Below are positions 1 through 9,399 of a DNA stretch of 16,159 nucleotides, piece after piece. A program made the position numbers and the translations under genes. The stretch is from Betaproteobacteria bacterium (GTDB taxonomy: Bacteria > Pseudomonadota > Gammaproteobacteria > Burkholderiales > SG8-39). The notes below the pieces were generated by a model, which did not search any database, had not been told where the DNA came from, and saw only the letters and a program-made list of their open reading frames with translations. Each line of letters starts with the position of its first letter. Position 1 is the stretch's first letter. The stretch lies in NCBI GenBank assembly GCA_011391185.1, contig JAABRB010000039.1, positions 1-16,159 of the forward strand, read 5' to 3'.

Positions 1-467
1 AGCCCCATCCCGCCGAAGAGCTTGAAGTTCACCCAGGTATCGGTGGAGAAGTTGTAGGCGACGAACAGATTGAGCGCTCCCATGAACACGAAGAACCCGG
101 CCCAGCTCCAGGTCAGCCGGGTCCAGGCCGAGTCGGGCAGCTGCATCTGCTCCTTGAGCAGCAGGCGAAGAAAATTCCTGCCGGCCAGGATTCCTCCTGC
201 GAGCACCGTCCCGAACAGCCAGTACAGCACGGTCGGTTTCCACTTGATGAACGTCTCGTCCTGCAGGGCGAGGGTCGCGCCGCCGAAGACCACGATGATG
301 CCGAGGCTCGCCCAGAGCATCGGGTCGATCTTGCGACCGCGCATTGCCAGCCATCCGACCTGCAGGAAGCTGGCTGCAATCGCCACGCCGGTCGCGACAT
401 AGATGTCGGTGACCTTGAAGGCGATGAAGAAGAGAATGACCGGGAAGAGGTCGAACAGGAACTTCAT
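1..467 (-). CDS. yciB: YciB/IspZ inner-membrane septation protein A (C-terminus cut by window edge)
   Basis: This is a very hydrophobic inner-membrane protein of the YciB/IspZ family, associated with normal cell division and envelope integrity; its biochemical role is not firmly known. I see 155 residues starting [14 protein letters not shown], with about five membrane segments. Family hallmarks present are [12 protein letters not shown] (about residues 76-87) and the stretch ending [20 protein letters not shown] (about 131-150). The family is usually about 180 residues, so roughly 25 C-terminal residues lie beyond position 1. The ATG at 467 gives the family's normal N-terminus although no strong ribosome binding site precedes it. 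It lies 51 bp downstream of msrB on the same strand, a common betaproteobacterial arrangement, and is probably cotranscribed with it. Confidence 0.93.
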   Translation of the reverse strand, partial: MKFLFDLFPVILFFIAFKVTDIYVATGVAIAASFLQVGWLAMRGRKIDPMLWASLGIIVVFGGATLALQDETFIKWKPTVLYWLFGTVLAGGILAGRNFLRLLLKEQMQLPDSAWTRLTWSWAGFFVFMGALNLFVAYNFSTDTWVNFKLFGGMG

Positions 468-518
468 TGGCGCGCGATTATGCCACGTTGCGACGCGGGA
501 GGCGAAGGGGGAGCGGGC

Positions 519-938
519 TCATTTCCCCTTGAAATCGAGCGAGGCTGAGTTGATGCAGTACCGCAACCCGGAGGGCTCGGGGCCGTCATCGAAGACGTGT
601 CCGAGATGCGCCGCGCACTTCGCGCAATGCACTTCGGTGCGGCGCATCAGGAAGCCGAAGTCCTCCCGGGAGCCGACGTTCGCGGGATCGATGGGCGTCC
701 AGTAGCTCGGCCAGCCCGTCCCGGAGTCGAACTTGTGGTCCGAGGCGAACAGCTCGGCGCCGCAGCAGATGCAGGTGTAGACGCCCGCTTCCTTGTGATC
801 GTGGTACTTCCCGGAAAAGGCGGGCTCCGTGGCGTGCTTGCGCGTCACCCGGTACTGGGTGTCGCTCAGCTGCTTGCGCCACTCGGCATTGCTCTTGACG
901 ACCGTGGTTGCGTCCTGCTTGGCGGCTTCCTGGCTCAT
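519..938 (-). CDS. msrB: Peptide-methionine (R)-S-oxide reductase MsrB
   Basis: This cytoplasmic repair enzyme reduces methionine-R-sulfoxide in proteins. The 139-residue product has the complete single-domain MsrB signature: zinc-binding pairs Cys56/Cys59 (CICCGAELF) and Cys105/Cys108 (CAKCAAHLGHVF), the substrate-loop motif GTGWPSYW at 73-80, and the catalytic Cys128 in RYCINSASL. An upstream in-frame ATG at 983 would add 15 residues (MAPREVVHTAFNGDT), but the ATG at 938 is preceded by GGAGACACC, a reasonable ribosome binding site, and gives the usual family length. It is divergent from the AhpD-like gene at 1059 and precedes yciB. Nothing in it looks unusual. Confidence 0.95.
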   Translation of the reverse strand: MSQEAAKQDATTVVKSNAEWRKQLSDTQYRVTRKHATEPAFSGKYHDHKEAGVYTCICCGAELFASDHKFDSGTGWPSYWTPIDPANVGSREDFGFLMRRTEVHCAKCAAHLGHVFDDGPEPSGLRYCINSASLDFKGK

Positions 939-1017
939 GGTGTCTCCATTGAAGGCGGTATGCACGACCTCGCGTGGCGCCATTTGGCGCGTTCCCCGCG
1001 GGCGAGTCGCCGTGCGG

Positions 1018-1030
1018 CGTTACTATAACG
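1018..1030. promoter_or_regulatory. Short palindrome overlapping -10-like sequence between msrB and the AhpD-like gene
   Basis: CGTTA-CTA-TAACG is a perfect 5-bp inverted repeat with a 3-bp centre, in the 120-bp divergent intergenic region. Read on plus it contains TATAAC, and on minus TATAGT, so it could serve as a -10 element for either gene or as an operator. No convincing -35 hexamer lies at the right spacing on either strand, so this is only a candidate. Confidence 0.25.
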
Positions 1031-1058
1031 CTGCCGAGGATGTACGAGGGAGCAGAGC

Positions 1059-1511
1059 ATGCAGATGACACCAATGGTGGAATACGCGGACGCCTCGCCG
1101 GAGGTCAGGGCCGTGTACGACGACATCATGGCGACCCGCAAGTCGGACTGGGTCAACAATTTCTGGAAGGTCCTCGCCAGCCATCCTCCCACGCTCGCGA
1201 GACTGTGGGGAGATGTCAAGCAGGTGATGGGCTCGGCGGGTGCGCTCGATCCGCTGGTGAAGGAGATGCTCTACATTGCAGTGAGCGTCACCAACAACTG
1301 CGACTACTGCATCCACTCCCATACCGCGGGGGCGCGCGCCAAAGGCATGACCGACGCGATGTTTGGCGAACTGCTCGCGGTGGTCGGGCTCGCGAACCAG
1401 ACGAACGCGCTCGCCAACGGCTATCGTGTCCCGGTCGACCCGCAGTTTCTCCCGCACCATGGCGCGGGGGCCGAGCCGGCGTCGCGCGGAGAGATTAGGA
1501 CGTCACGATAG
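1059..1511 (+). CDS. AhpD-like carboxymuconolactone decarboxylase family protein
   Basis: This is a 150-residue protein of the AhpD/carboxymuconolactone decarboxylase fold, an all-helical family that often acts as a thiol-based peroxidase or disulfide reductase. The AhpD catalytic layout is intact: Glu69, then 12 residues later Cys81-Asp-Tyr-Cys84, and His88 (C-x-x-C-x-x-x-H, in NNCDYCIHSHTAG). The redox CxxC argues for peroxidase/redox activity rather than gamma-carboxymuconolactone decarboxylation. The ATG at 1059 follows GAGGGAG at about 1046-1052 with proper spacing; the ATG at 1065 is a possible alternative. It stands alone, divergent from msrB (another oxidative-damage gene) and convergent with the crotonase gene at 1565. 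Its last residues (TSR) and stop codon lie inside a 13-bp tandem repeat. The physiological substrate is unknown. Confidence 0.88.
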   Translation: MQMTPMVEYADASPEVRAVYDDIMATRKSDWVNNFWKVLASHPPTLARLWGDVKQVMGSAGALDPLVKEMLYIAVSVTNNCDYCIHSHTAGARAKGMTDAMFGELLAVVGLANQTNALANGYRVPVDPQFLPHHGAGAEPASRGEIRTSR

Positions 1512-1535
1512 GACGTCACGATAGGACGTCACGGA
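1497..1535. repeat. Three tandem copies of a 13-bp unit at the 3' end of the AhpD-like gene
   Basis: The unit AGGACGTCACGAT occurs at 1497-1509 and 1510-1522, and a third copy at 1523-1535 matches in its first 11 bases. Each copy holds the palindrome GACGTC. The first copy encodes the gene's last residues, and its TAG stop straddles the junction with the second. The rest of the convergent gap to 1564 shows only a weak inverted repeat (GGCGC at 1541-1545 and GCGCC at 1557-1561) and no T-tract, so no clear terminator. Confidence 0.85.
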
Positions 1536-1564
1536 AGTTGGGCGCGGACGCTTCGGGCGCCAGG

Positions 1565-2281
1565 TCAGCCGCGCTCGCGGAACGTTCGAATCCGGTCGCG
1601 CAACCCGGGCTCGGCGAGCGACGCGACGAGATCGGCCATGTCCTGGGCACGGCTGTCGACGAGTGTCGCGGCGTTCAGCCGTGCCATGGCCACGGCGGTG
1701 AGGGCAGTCGCGCGCGCCCGCTCCGCGACGATGTCCTCGCCCCAGCGGTCGCGGGCGGTCCGACGGTGTACGAGTCCGATGCTCAGTGCATGCGCCGCGC
1801 TGGCGGTCTTGCTCGTTGCGAGCAGCGCGCGCGTATGTTCGGCGCCGATACGCGCGGCCAGTCGGCGCGTCCCCAGCTGGACGCCGAACCGCAGTCCGGG
1901 CATCCGGAAGGTTGAGTCGGGCGCGGCGATGCGCACGCTGCAGGACACGAGCAGGTCGACTCCGCTACCGAAATTCTTGCCGTGCGCGAGCCCCAGCGAT
2001 GCGAAGGGGGCGTGGTAGAGCGCTTGCAGCAACTGCTCGATTCGCACGAAGCGCCGGAGCAGCTCCCCTTCGGACACGTCCTCGAAATCCGAGAAGTCGA
2101 ACCCCGAGCTGAAGTGCTGGCCATTTCCCGACAGGACGAGCAGGCGCGTCCCATCCCGGTACGCTTCGCTGACCGACGCGTGCAGCGCTTCGACCAGGTC
2201 CGGAGAGAGCGCATTGGCTTTCTCGGGCCGATTGAGCGTCAGCAGCGTGACCGGTCCGTCATGCTCGACGACGAGTTCCAT
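1565..2281 (-). CDS. Crotonase-fold (enoyl-CoA hydratase/isomerase family) protein lacking both hydratase glutamates
   Basis: The 238-residue product has a single crotonase fold: LTLNRPEKANALS near residues 15-27, the first oxyanion-hole region GQHFSSGFDFSDF at 54-66, and GSGVDLLVSCSVRIA at 105-119. Aligned to classical enoyl-CoA hydratase, the first catalytic Glu (GGxCEL) is Asp109 and the second (QPEIxLG) is Gly129 in RMPGLRFG. A normal water-adding hydratase is therefore unlikely; the fold also supports isomerases, hydrolases and decarboxylases. The ATG at 2281 is preferred over the GTG at 2287 because GGAGGG lies 5 bases before the ATG but abuts the GTG. It follows the thiol dioxygenase gene with near-overlapping stop and start, so translation is probably coupled. 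The acyl-CoA substrate is unknown, though the neighbours suggest a sulfur-containing one. Confidence 0.85.
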   Translation of the reverse strand: MELVVEHDGPVTLLTLNRPEKANALSPDLVEALHASVSEAYRDGTRLLVLSGNGQHFSSGFDFSDFEDVSEGELLRRFVRIEQLLQALYHAPFASLGLAHGKNFGSGVDLLVSCSVRIAAPDSTFRMPGLRFGVQLGTRRLAARIGAEHTRALLATSKTASAAHALSIGLVHRRTARDRWGEDIVAERARATALTAVAMARLNAATLVDSRAQDMADLVASLAEPGLRDRIRTFRERG

Positions 2282-2283
2282 GG

Positions 2284-2898
2284 TCACCCTCCGATGCGCG
2301 CCCGAACTTCTGCCGAGCGGTCCCAGAAATTAGGCAGCAGCGAGTTGTGATACCCCGTAACGAATGCGGAAGCCTGCCCCGTGCGGGGGTCGAATACGTG
2401 TCGGGCGACGGCGCCGATGTTCGCGCCGTACGCGTGAATGCTGATGGACGATCGGTCGCGCAGGGCATTCGATACGACATGGATGTCACCCACGGTCGGG
2501 GAGACCCGGTCGATATCGCCGGGCCGGATGCGGTGCTCGCCGGTCTTGCGCATGGGCGCCCCGGCCACCGGCGGCGCGTACTCTTCACAGATCTCCTCGC
2601 CGCGCATCATGCCGATCAAACCCCAGACCGTGTGATCGTGGACCGGCGTGCGCTGACCCGGCCCCCAGACAAAGCTCACGACCGAGAACCGCTCCCGGGG
2701 ATCGCAATAGAGGAGGTACTGGCGATACGATTCGGTGGCGTCGCGCGCGCATTCGGGAGGCAGCCAATCGTCATGGCCGACAAGCTCGGCGAGCAGCGGT
2801 GCGCCATCGGAGAATATCCGCTTCTCGTCCGCGCCATGCCGGTCGACGAGTGCGCTCATGCGCGCGACGAAGTCGCGAAACCGGGCGGAATTCGTCAT
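2284..2898 (-). CDS. Cupin thiol dioxygenase, Gln type (probable 3-mercaptopropionate dioxygenase; cysteine dioxygenase family)
   Basis: This 204-residue mononuclear non-haem iron cupin oxidises a thiol to a sulfinic acid with O2. The iron ligands are visible as His87 and His89 (TPVHDHTVWG) and His140 (VGDIHVVSN). The Ser153-x-His155-x-Tyr157 triad of the family is present (SISIHAYG). The position of mammalian Cys93 is Gly93, so no Cys-Tyr crosslink can form, as usual in bacteria. At the position of mammalian CDO Arg60, which binds the cysteine carboxylate, this protein has Gln60 (SYRQYLLY). In the literature I recall, Gln-type bacterial enzymes prefer 3-mercaptopropionate to cysteine, so that is my preferred substrate. 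The ATG overlaps the CoA-transferase stop by 4 bp (ATGA) and has GGAGGG upstream. The cysteine dioxygenase alternative remains possible without assay. Confidence 0.88.
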   Translation of the reverse strand: MTNSARFRDFVARMSALVDRHGADEKRIFSDGAPLLAELVGHDDWLPPECARDATESYRQYLLYCDPRERFSVVSFVWGPGQRTPVHDHTVWGLIGMMRGEEICEEYAPPVAGAPMRKTGEHRIRPGDIDRVSPTVGDIHVVSNALRDRSSISIHAYGANIGAVARHVFDPRTGQASAFVTGYHNSLLPNFWDRSAEVRARIGG

Positions 2899-4049
2899 GG
2901 TTTGCCCTCCGTGTCGATGCCAAGCTCGGCCAGCACCGCGCGGGTGTGCTCACCCAGGGCCGGCGGATTACGGTACACCGCAAAGGATTCGCGCGTCATG
3001 CCGAGCGGCGAGCCGAATGTGCGCGTTTGCGCACCGCCCGGCAGAGTGATGGCCTGTACCCACCCCATGTGGTCGACCTGGGGGTCGGCGAGCACCTGCG
3101 AGTAGGTGTTGATCGGCGTGCAGGGCACGCCGATCCCGGCGAAAACCCCCAGCCAGTGTTCGACCGGCTGCCCGGTGAAGTCGGCCTCGAGCAGATCGCG
3201 CAGCGCTTCCTGATGCTGCGCGCGTAACGACGTGCTGGCGAACCGGGTGTCGTCCGCGAGTTCCGGGCGTCCCAGGCCCGTACACAGCGCGCGCCACAGC
3301 CGCTCGTTGCCAGCCGCCATCGCGAAATACCCGTCGCGCGCGCGAAACGCCTGGTACGGCGCGTTGCGGGGATGTGCCGAACCGAGCTTCACCGGATCGC
3401 GGCCGGTGCCGAAATGCTCGCTCGTCTGCAGCGCTGCCATGCCGAGCGTTGCACCGAGCATCGAGATATCGATGTGGTTGCCGGCTCCCTCGCGAGCGAC
3501 CTTGCGCAGCGCCGAGACAATCGCAAAGGCAGCGTACAAGCCGGCCCCAAAATCGGAGATCGGCACGCCGCATTTGACGGGCGCACCATCGCGCTCGCCC
3601 GTGACGCTCATCACGCCGCCGATCGCCTGAACCGTCAGATCGAATCCGCCCTCCTGCGCGCGCGGTCCCGATTGTCCGTAGGCGGAAATCGAGCAGTAGA
3701 CGAGGGCAGGTTTCTCGTTCGCGAGAGCCGCGTAGCCCAGGCCGAGCTTCGCCAGCGTGCCCGGGCGGAAATTCTCGACGAGGACGTCGGCGGACAGCGC
3801 CAGCTTGCGCGCCGCGTTCTGGTCCGCGGGCTGTTTGAGATCGAACACCACCGATCTCTTGTTGCGGTTCAGCGAAGCGAAATTCTCGGAGTATCCGCCG
3901 GTGATCGGCGGCCAGTGGCGCAGGCCATCGCCATCGGGCGACTCGACCTTGATCACGTCCGCGCCCATGTCGGCCAGCAGCATCCCGCAGAACGGTCCTG
4001 CGGCGACCTGACAGAATTCGACAATCCGGATACCGGCGAGCGGAAGCAT
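2895..4049 (-). CDS. Class III (CaiB/BaiF) acyl-CoA transferase
   Basis: This 384-residue protein belongs to the CaiB/BaiF/formyl-CoA transferase family, which moves CoA between carboxylic acids through an aspartyl-CoA thioester. The N-terminal block IVEFCQVAAGPFCGMLLADMGADVIKVE (about residues 9-36), ENFRPGTLAKLGLGY (92-106) and the probable nucleophile Asp166 in PISDFGAGLYAA are all in place, and length is near the family norm. It is the first gene of a tightly overlapping trio with the thiol dioxygenase and crotonase. A class III CoA-transferase is known to activate 3-sulfinopropionate in Variovorax paradoxus, which would be the product of the next gene's likely reaction; assignment to that substrate here is inference. 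It begins 84 bp after the secreted-protein gene and could also be read through from the box operon. Confidence 0.9.
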   Translation of the reverse strand: MLPLAGIRIVEFCQVAAGPFCGMLLADMGADVIKVESPDGDGLRHWPPITGGYSENFASLNRNKRSVVFDLKQPADQNAARKLALSADVLVENFRPGTLAKLGLGYAALANEKPALVYCSISAYGQSGPRAQEGGFDLTVQAIGGVMSVTGERDGAPVKCGVPISDFGAGLYAAFAIVSALRKVAREGAGNHIDISMLGATLGMAALQTSEHFGTGRDPVKLGSAHPRNAPYQAFRARDGYFAMAAGNERLWRALCTGLGRPELADDTRFASTSLRAQHQEALRDLLEADFTGQPVEHWLGVFAGIGVPCTPINTYSQVLADPQVDHMGWVQAITLPGGAQTRTFGSPLGMTRESFAVYRNPPALGEHTRAVLAELGIDTEGKP

Positions 4050-4133
4050 GGCGAGAATCGCGCGAAAGCCTCATTCTACGCGACCCATCGGTCCCGGCGA
4101 GCGAACGGGACGAGCGGTACCCGGGGTCCGATC

Positions 4134-5243
4134 TCAGTGGTTCCCGGTGCGCGCCACCATCGCATTCGATTCACCGCGAGCGCCCTTGTAACCGAACGCA
4201 AACGGCAGGCGTTGCCCGTCCGGGCGCGTCTGGTAGGCGGCCGCGAGATCGGCCTGCAGATCATTGGCGAAGAGCGGGATGGGGCTGGTGTAGTCCCCGT
4301 ACAGCCGTACGGTCCAGCCGCGCTCGCGCAGCAGGCGATACGGAATGCCCGAGTCGTCCTGGACGACGAGCGCGGCGATATCGAGCACGGTGTTGCGCAG
4401 CCGGCTGAAGTACGGGCGGTGCAGGAGATACGATCCCGACTTGACCAGCACCATCGCGGGCCTCAGCGTGGCGAGGTACGCGGCGAATTCGGGGGCCTGG
4501 TCGAATCCGGCGTTGCTCGCGTCGGCCGCGAGGTAGACCAGCGTCTGGGGCCTGCCGATGTCCGGATGGAAGAACGTGACCTTCACGCCCTGGATGATCG
4601 GCTTGTGCCCTGCACGTGCGGCCGGTAGCGCGAAGCGCTCGACCGCCATGATGCGAATCCTGATCGAGCCCATGGCCGCGATCAGCGGCGGCGCGACACC
4701 ATTGATGTGCGGCGTGTCCAGCTGCTGGGCCATGTGTTTCGTCATGTAGAAGTTGTGGGTCAGAAGATCCTGCAACGAGCTGCGCATCTCCTGTAGCGTC
4801 CGGCCCACCTCGGGGTCGGCCATGCGGTCCAGAGCGGGAAGCGACCCGGGCGGCTCGAGCCCGACGAACACGTACGTGTCGCAGAGCGGGAAGAGCAGGT
4901 AGGCATTCAGGAAATCCGGGCCGCTGAACGGATAGAACAGGGTTCGGCAGCGCTGCAGATCCCCCGCGAGCACTGCATCGCGCCAGGCCTCGATCGCGTC
5001 GAGGCGACCCGACCGCAGCTTCTTCCACTGCGGTGTGAGCGTCCGGCGGTGGGCTTGCCATGCGTCGAGCCTGGCCACGCGCGCGTGCAACGCGTAGTCG
5101 GGCTCGGCACCGGCCAGCAGTTGCGCGATCGAAGTGACGCGGGGATCGTAGGGCGGCGCTTCCCCGGCGCGCGCGGACCCGCCCGTGGACAGGGCAAGAA
5201 ACGCCGCGAGGCAGAAAACTGCGCGATGGGCGCCCGTGCGCAC
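4134..5243 (-). CDS. Secreted protein of unknown function at the end of the box operon
   Basis: I do not recognise this 369-residue protein. Its N-terminus looks like a Sec signal peptide: two Arg and one His in the first 8 residues, hydrophobic core VFCLAAFLALS (9-19), and a plausible cleavage after ARA at 24-26, so the mature part should be periplasmic or outside the cell. The body is about 340 residues with no further obvious membrane segment. Striking stretches are RTLFYPFSGPDFLNAYLLFP (about 100-119) followed by CDTYVFVGLEPPGS, and YTSPIPLFANDLQADLAAAYQ near the C-terminus; these look like conserved-domain segments rather than random sequence. The start is a GTG at 5243, 9 bp after the second boxB stop, with only a weak ribosome binding site, so it is probably cotranscribed and perhaps translationally coupled with boxB. 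Why an exported protein follows a cytoplasmic pathway is unclear. Confidence 0.75.
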   Translation of the reverse strand: MRTGAHRAVFCLAAFLALSTGGSARAGEAPPYDPRVTSIAQLLAGAEPDYALHARVARLDAWQAHRRTLTPQWKKLRSGRLDAIEAWRDAVLAGDLQRCRTLFYPFSGPDFLNAYLLFPLCDTYVFVGLEPPGSLPALDRMADPEVGRTLQEMRSSLQDLLTHNFYMTKHMAQQLDTPHINGVAPPLIAAMGSIRIRIMAVERFALPAARAGHKPIIQGVKVTFFHPDIGRPQTLVYLAADASNAGFDQAPEFAAYLATLRPAMVLVKSGSYLLHRPYFSRLRNTVLDIAALVVQDDSGIPYRLLRERGWTVRLYGDYTSPIPLFANDLQADLAAAYQTRPDGQRLPFAFGYKGARGESNAMVARTGNH

Positions 5244-5252
5244 GGCGGACGC

Positions 5253-6677
<1,425 letters not shown>

Positions 6678-6712
6678 GCGGGCTCCTGGTGTATGGCCTG
6701 GGTGCTTTTCTT

Positions 6713-7933
6713 TCAGTAAGTCTCGACGTGGTAGCGGCTCTGCGCGCGCAACTCGGGCAGCAGGGCGCTCCAGTCCAGGCCGTTCTCCTGGCAGGCTTTC
6801 GCGAAAACGTCTTCGACGCCTTTCTCCATCCCCTTGAGCCCGCAGATGTAGACGTAGCAGTTCTCGTCCCTGAGCAGCGCGGCGACCCGGTCGCCGCGCG
6901 CCCGGATGAGATCCTGCACGTACTGCTTCGGCTGGTCGGGAACGCGCGAGAAGGCCAGGTTGATGTCGATGAAATCCTGCGGGAGTTTCATGAGCGGACC
7001 GAAGTAGGGCAGCTCCTCCGGAGTGCGGGCGCCGAAGAAGAGCATCAGGTTGCCGCCCTCCTTGAGCGCGACACGGCGCCGGCGCCGCTCCGTCATCGCG
7101 CGCATCGGCGCCGACCCGGTGCCGGTGCAGACCATGAGGATCGATGCGCCGGGATGATTGGGCATGAGGAAGCTCGCCCCATAGGGTCCCACGACCTTGA
7201 CCGGGTCGCCCTTTTTCAGATCGCACAGGAGGTTCGACGCGACCCCTCGGACCGGCTTGCCCGCGCGATCCTCCGTCACGCGCTTGACCGTGATCGCCAG
7301 GTTGTTGTATCCGGGCCGCTCGCCGTTACGCGGACTGGCCACCGAGTACAGACGAACATGGTGCGGTTTCCCGTTCGCGTCCGCGCCGGGCGGGACGACG
7401 CCGATCGATTGACCCTCGAGCACCGGGAAGGCGGTCTTGCCGAAGTCGAGCACGATGTGATGGATCTCGCTCGACGTGTTCTCGCCCGTCAGGCGAAAGT
7501 TGCCGCTGCACGTCGCGACCGCGGGACGCGCCAGGCCGTAAAGATTCAGGTACGGGTGCGCGGCCGACCACGGCGGCGCGACTTGCCCGCCCTGGCCGGA
7601 CGTCGCCTCGGCGGTGATCCGGACGACATCCTCCGGCACATCCGCTGCAGCGCCTTCCCCGGGCTCGCTCTCTGCGGGCAGCGTATCCCAGCCAAGCTGC
7701 GCTTCCAGGCTGAACGGCGTGTCCTTCGCGACCCGTCGCCAGCTGTCGATCGCCCCGGTCGGGCAGGGCGAGATGCAGAGGTTGCATGCATCGCACACGT
7801 CGAATCTTACGACGTAGTTCCGCGCGTCGTGCGTGATCGCGTCGATCGGGCACGTCTCTTCGCAGGTGTTGCACCGAATGCAAATTTCGGGGTCGATGAG
7901 GTGCTGGCGAACCAGCTCGGCAAGCGCGTTCAT
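6713..7933 (-). CDS. boxA: Benzoyl-CoA epoxidase reductase component BoxA
   Basis: BoxA is the NADPH-dependent iron-sulfur flavoprotein that supplies electrons to BoxB. The 406-residue product has two ferredoxin-type 4Fe-4S motifs near the N-terminus, Cys18/21/24/28 ([12 protein letters not shown]) and Cys47/50/53/57 ([12 protein letters not shown]). A linker follows, then a ferredoxin-NADP reductase-like module with the FAD motif RLYS at 194-197 and nucleotide-binding [11 protein letters not shown] at 269-279. The C-terminal RYHVETY ends the NADP domain normally. The ATG at 7933 comes 4 bp after the boxB stop, implying translational coupling. It is flanked by one boxB on each side, so one reductase could serve two oxygenases. 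Its composition matches its neighbours. Confidence 0.95.
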   Translation of the reverse strand: MNALAELVRQHLIDPEICIRCNTCEETCPIDAITHDARNYVVRFDVCDACNLCISPCPTGAIDSWRRVAKDTPFSLEAQLGWDTLPAESEPGEGAAADVPEDVVRITAEATSGQGGQVAPPWSAAHPYLNLYGLARPAVATCSGNFRLTGENTSSEIHHIVLDFGKTAFPVLEGQSIGVVPPGADANGKPHHVRLYSVASPRNGERPGYNNLAITVKRVTEDRAGKPVRGVASNLLCDLKKGDPVKVVGPYGASFLMPNHPGASILMVCTGTGSAPMRAMTERRRRRVALKEGGNLMLFFGARTPEELPYFGPLMKLPQDFIDINLAFSRVPDQPKQYVQDLIRARGDRVAALLRDENCYVYICGLKGMEKGVEDVFAKACQENGLDWSALLPELRAQSRYHVETY

Positions 7934-7937
7934 CCCT

Positions 7938-9365
7938 TCAGTTGAATCGGACGTACTCGAAGTCCGCCGGCTGGCTGTTGATGCCGCGTGCCGGCGGCGC
8001 GATCCAGTTCGCGAACTTGCCGGGCTCGGCGACTCTACCCATCAGCGAGCCGACGAACTCGCGGTCCGCCTCGATCGCGAGCCACTCCTTGTGGTGATGC
8101 GTCCAGTCCGCCTCCGAGAGCACCTTGCCGTCCGGGCTGATGTGCGCACCGGCAAACATTCCGATGCGGCGGTTGAACGCCTTGTGCGGAAGTTTGAAGT
8201 GAAAGTCGATGCCGGCCTTCTCCACGACCTTGTTCCAACGTCCGATTCCTGCGTCGACATCCCTGATGTAGTCATCCCGCAACCGCTCGTTCAGCGCGGT
8301 CAGCGCGGCGACGTGCTTGGGCACGAGCTTGTCGCCGACGAGGTCGAGCAACTCGTACTCGGCGTTGGTCAGCCGATGATCGTCGCCGAGCTTGGTCTCC
8401 TCGAAGCGACCCTTCAGTCCCTGGGTGTAGAAGTTCGCGGCGTTCGACGATATTTCGGACCCGTAAAGATCGAGGGTGACGCTGTAGTGGAAGTTGAGAT
8501 AGCGCTGGATCGTCTGGAGGTCGATCACGCCGAGTGCGCGGACTTTCCCCGGATCCTCCACCTTGTTGGACTTCATCGCTTCACAGGTGCGCTGAATGAT
8601 TCGGGAGATTCCGCTTTCGCCGACGAAGAGATGGTGCGCCTCCTCGGTCAGCATGAACCGGCAGGTTCGCGCAAGCGGATCGAATCCCGACTCGGCAAGC
8701 GCCGCGAGCTGATACTTCCCATCGCGGTCGGTGAGGAAGGTGAACATGAAGAACGACAGCCAGTCCGGCGTCTTCTCGTTGAATGCGCCCAAGATGCGGG
8801 GATTGTCCGCATCCCCGGAGCGGCGTTCGAGCAGGGCATCTGCCTCCTCGCGGCCGTCGCGGCCGAAGTGGGCCTGCAGCAGGTACACCATCGCCCAGAG
8901 ATGGCGGCCTTCCTCGACGTTGACCTGGAATATGTTGCGCAGGTCGTAGAGCGAGGGGCAGGTCAGTCCCAGATGGCGCTGCTGCTCGACCGACGCCGGC
9001 TCGGTGTCGCCCTGCGTGACGATGATCCGGCGCAGCGTGGAGCGGTATTCGCCGGGCACTTCCTGCCAGGCATCTTCGCCCTTGTGGGCGCCGAAATTGA
9101 CCTTGCGTCCGGCCTCGGCCGGAGTGAGAAAGATGCCCCATCGGTAGTCGGGCATCTTCACGTAGTCGAAGTGTGCCCAGCCCTTCGGATCGACGCTGAT
9201 GGCGGTGCGCAGATAGACCTCCATCTGCGTCGACTCTTCGGGGCCCATGTCCTTCCACCAGTCGAGAAAGGCCGGCTGCCAGCGCTCCAGCGCGCGCTGC
9301 AGGGTCTTGTTATCGGACAGATTGACGTTGTTCGGAATTCGCTCGCTGTAGTCGATGCTTGACAT
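7938..9365 (-). CDS. boxB: Benzoyl-CoA 2,3-epoxidase BoxB (canonical copy)
   Basis: This is the diiron oxygenase that epoxidises benzoyl-CoA in the aerobic CoA-dependent benzoate pathway. The 475-residue product retains all expected metal ligands: Glu122, Glu152, His155 (NVEEGRHLW), Asp213 (TDRDG), Glu242 and His245 (LTEEAHHLF). The C-terminal [20 protein letters not shown] is closer to the BoxB sequences I remember than the copy at 5253, so I treat this as the canonical one. The ATG at 9365 ([16 protein letters not shown]) is chosen because GGAGC lies upstream and the N-terminus aligns with the paralogue; an upstream in-frame ATG at 9407 overlaps the end of boxC. It follows boxC by 34 bp and precedes boxA by 4 bp. 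Confidence 0.95.
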   Translation of the reverse strand: MSSIDYSERIPNNVNLSDNKTLQRALERWQPAFLDWWKDMGPEESTQMEVYLRTAISVDPKGWAHFDYVKMPDYRWGIFLTPAEAGRKVNFGAHKGEDAWQEVPGEYRSTLRRIIVTQGDTEPASVEQQRHLGLTCPSLYDLRNIFQVNVEEGRHLWAMVYLLQAHFGRDGREEADALLERRSGDADNPRILGAFNEKTPDWLSFFMFTFLTDRDGKYQLAALAESGFDPLARTCRFMLTEEAHHLFVGESGISRIIQRTCEAMKSNKVEDPGKVRALGVIDLQTIQRYLNFHYSVTLDLYGSEISSNAANFYTQGLKGRFEETKLGDDHRLTNAEYELLDLVGDKLVPKHVAALTALNERLRDDYIRDVDAGIGRWNKVVEKAGIDFHFKLPHKAFNRRIGMFAGAHISPDGKVLSEADWTHHHKEWLAIEADREFVGSLMGRVAEPGKFANWIAPPARGINSQPADFEYVRFN

Positions 9366-9399
9366 CACTTGCTCCAATTTTCGAGAATCAGGTTGTGAG

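Noticed and set aside
4091..4111. Inverted repeat GTCCCG/CGGGAC in the gap before the CoA-transferase gene as a terminator
   Set aside because: A 6-bp stem with a 9-base loop and no T-run on the minus strand; too weak to call a terminator, so read-through from the box operon cannot be excluded.
6678..7226. Upstream extension of the second boxB frame by about 183 codons into boxA
   Set aside because: The extension reads boxA in another frame; the AGGAG-preceded ATG at 6677 aligns exactly with the start of the other BoxB.
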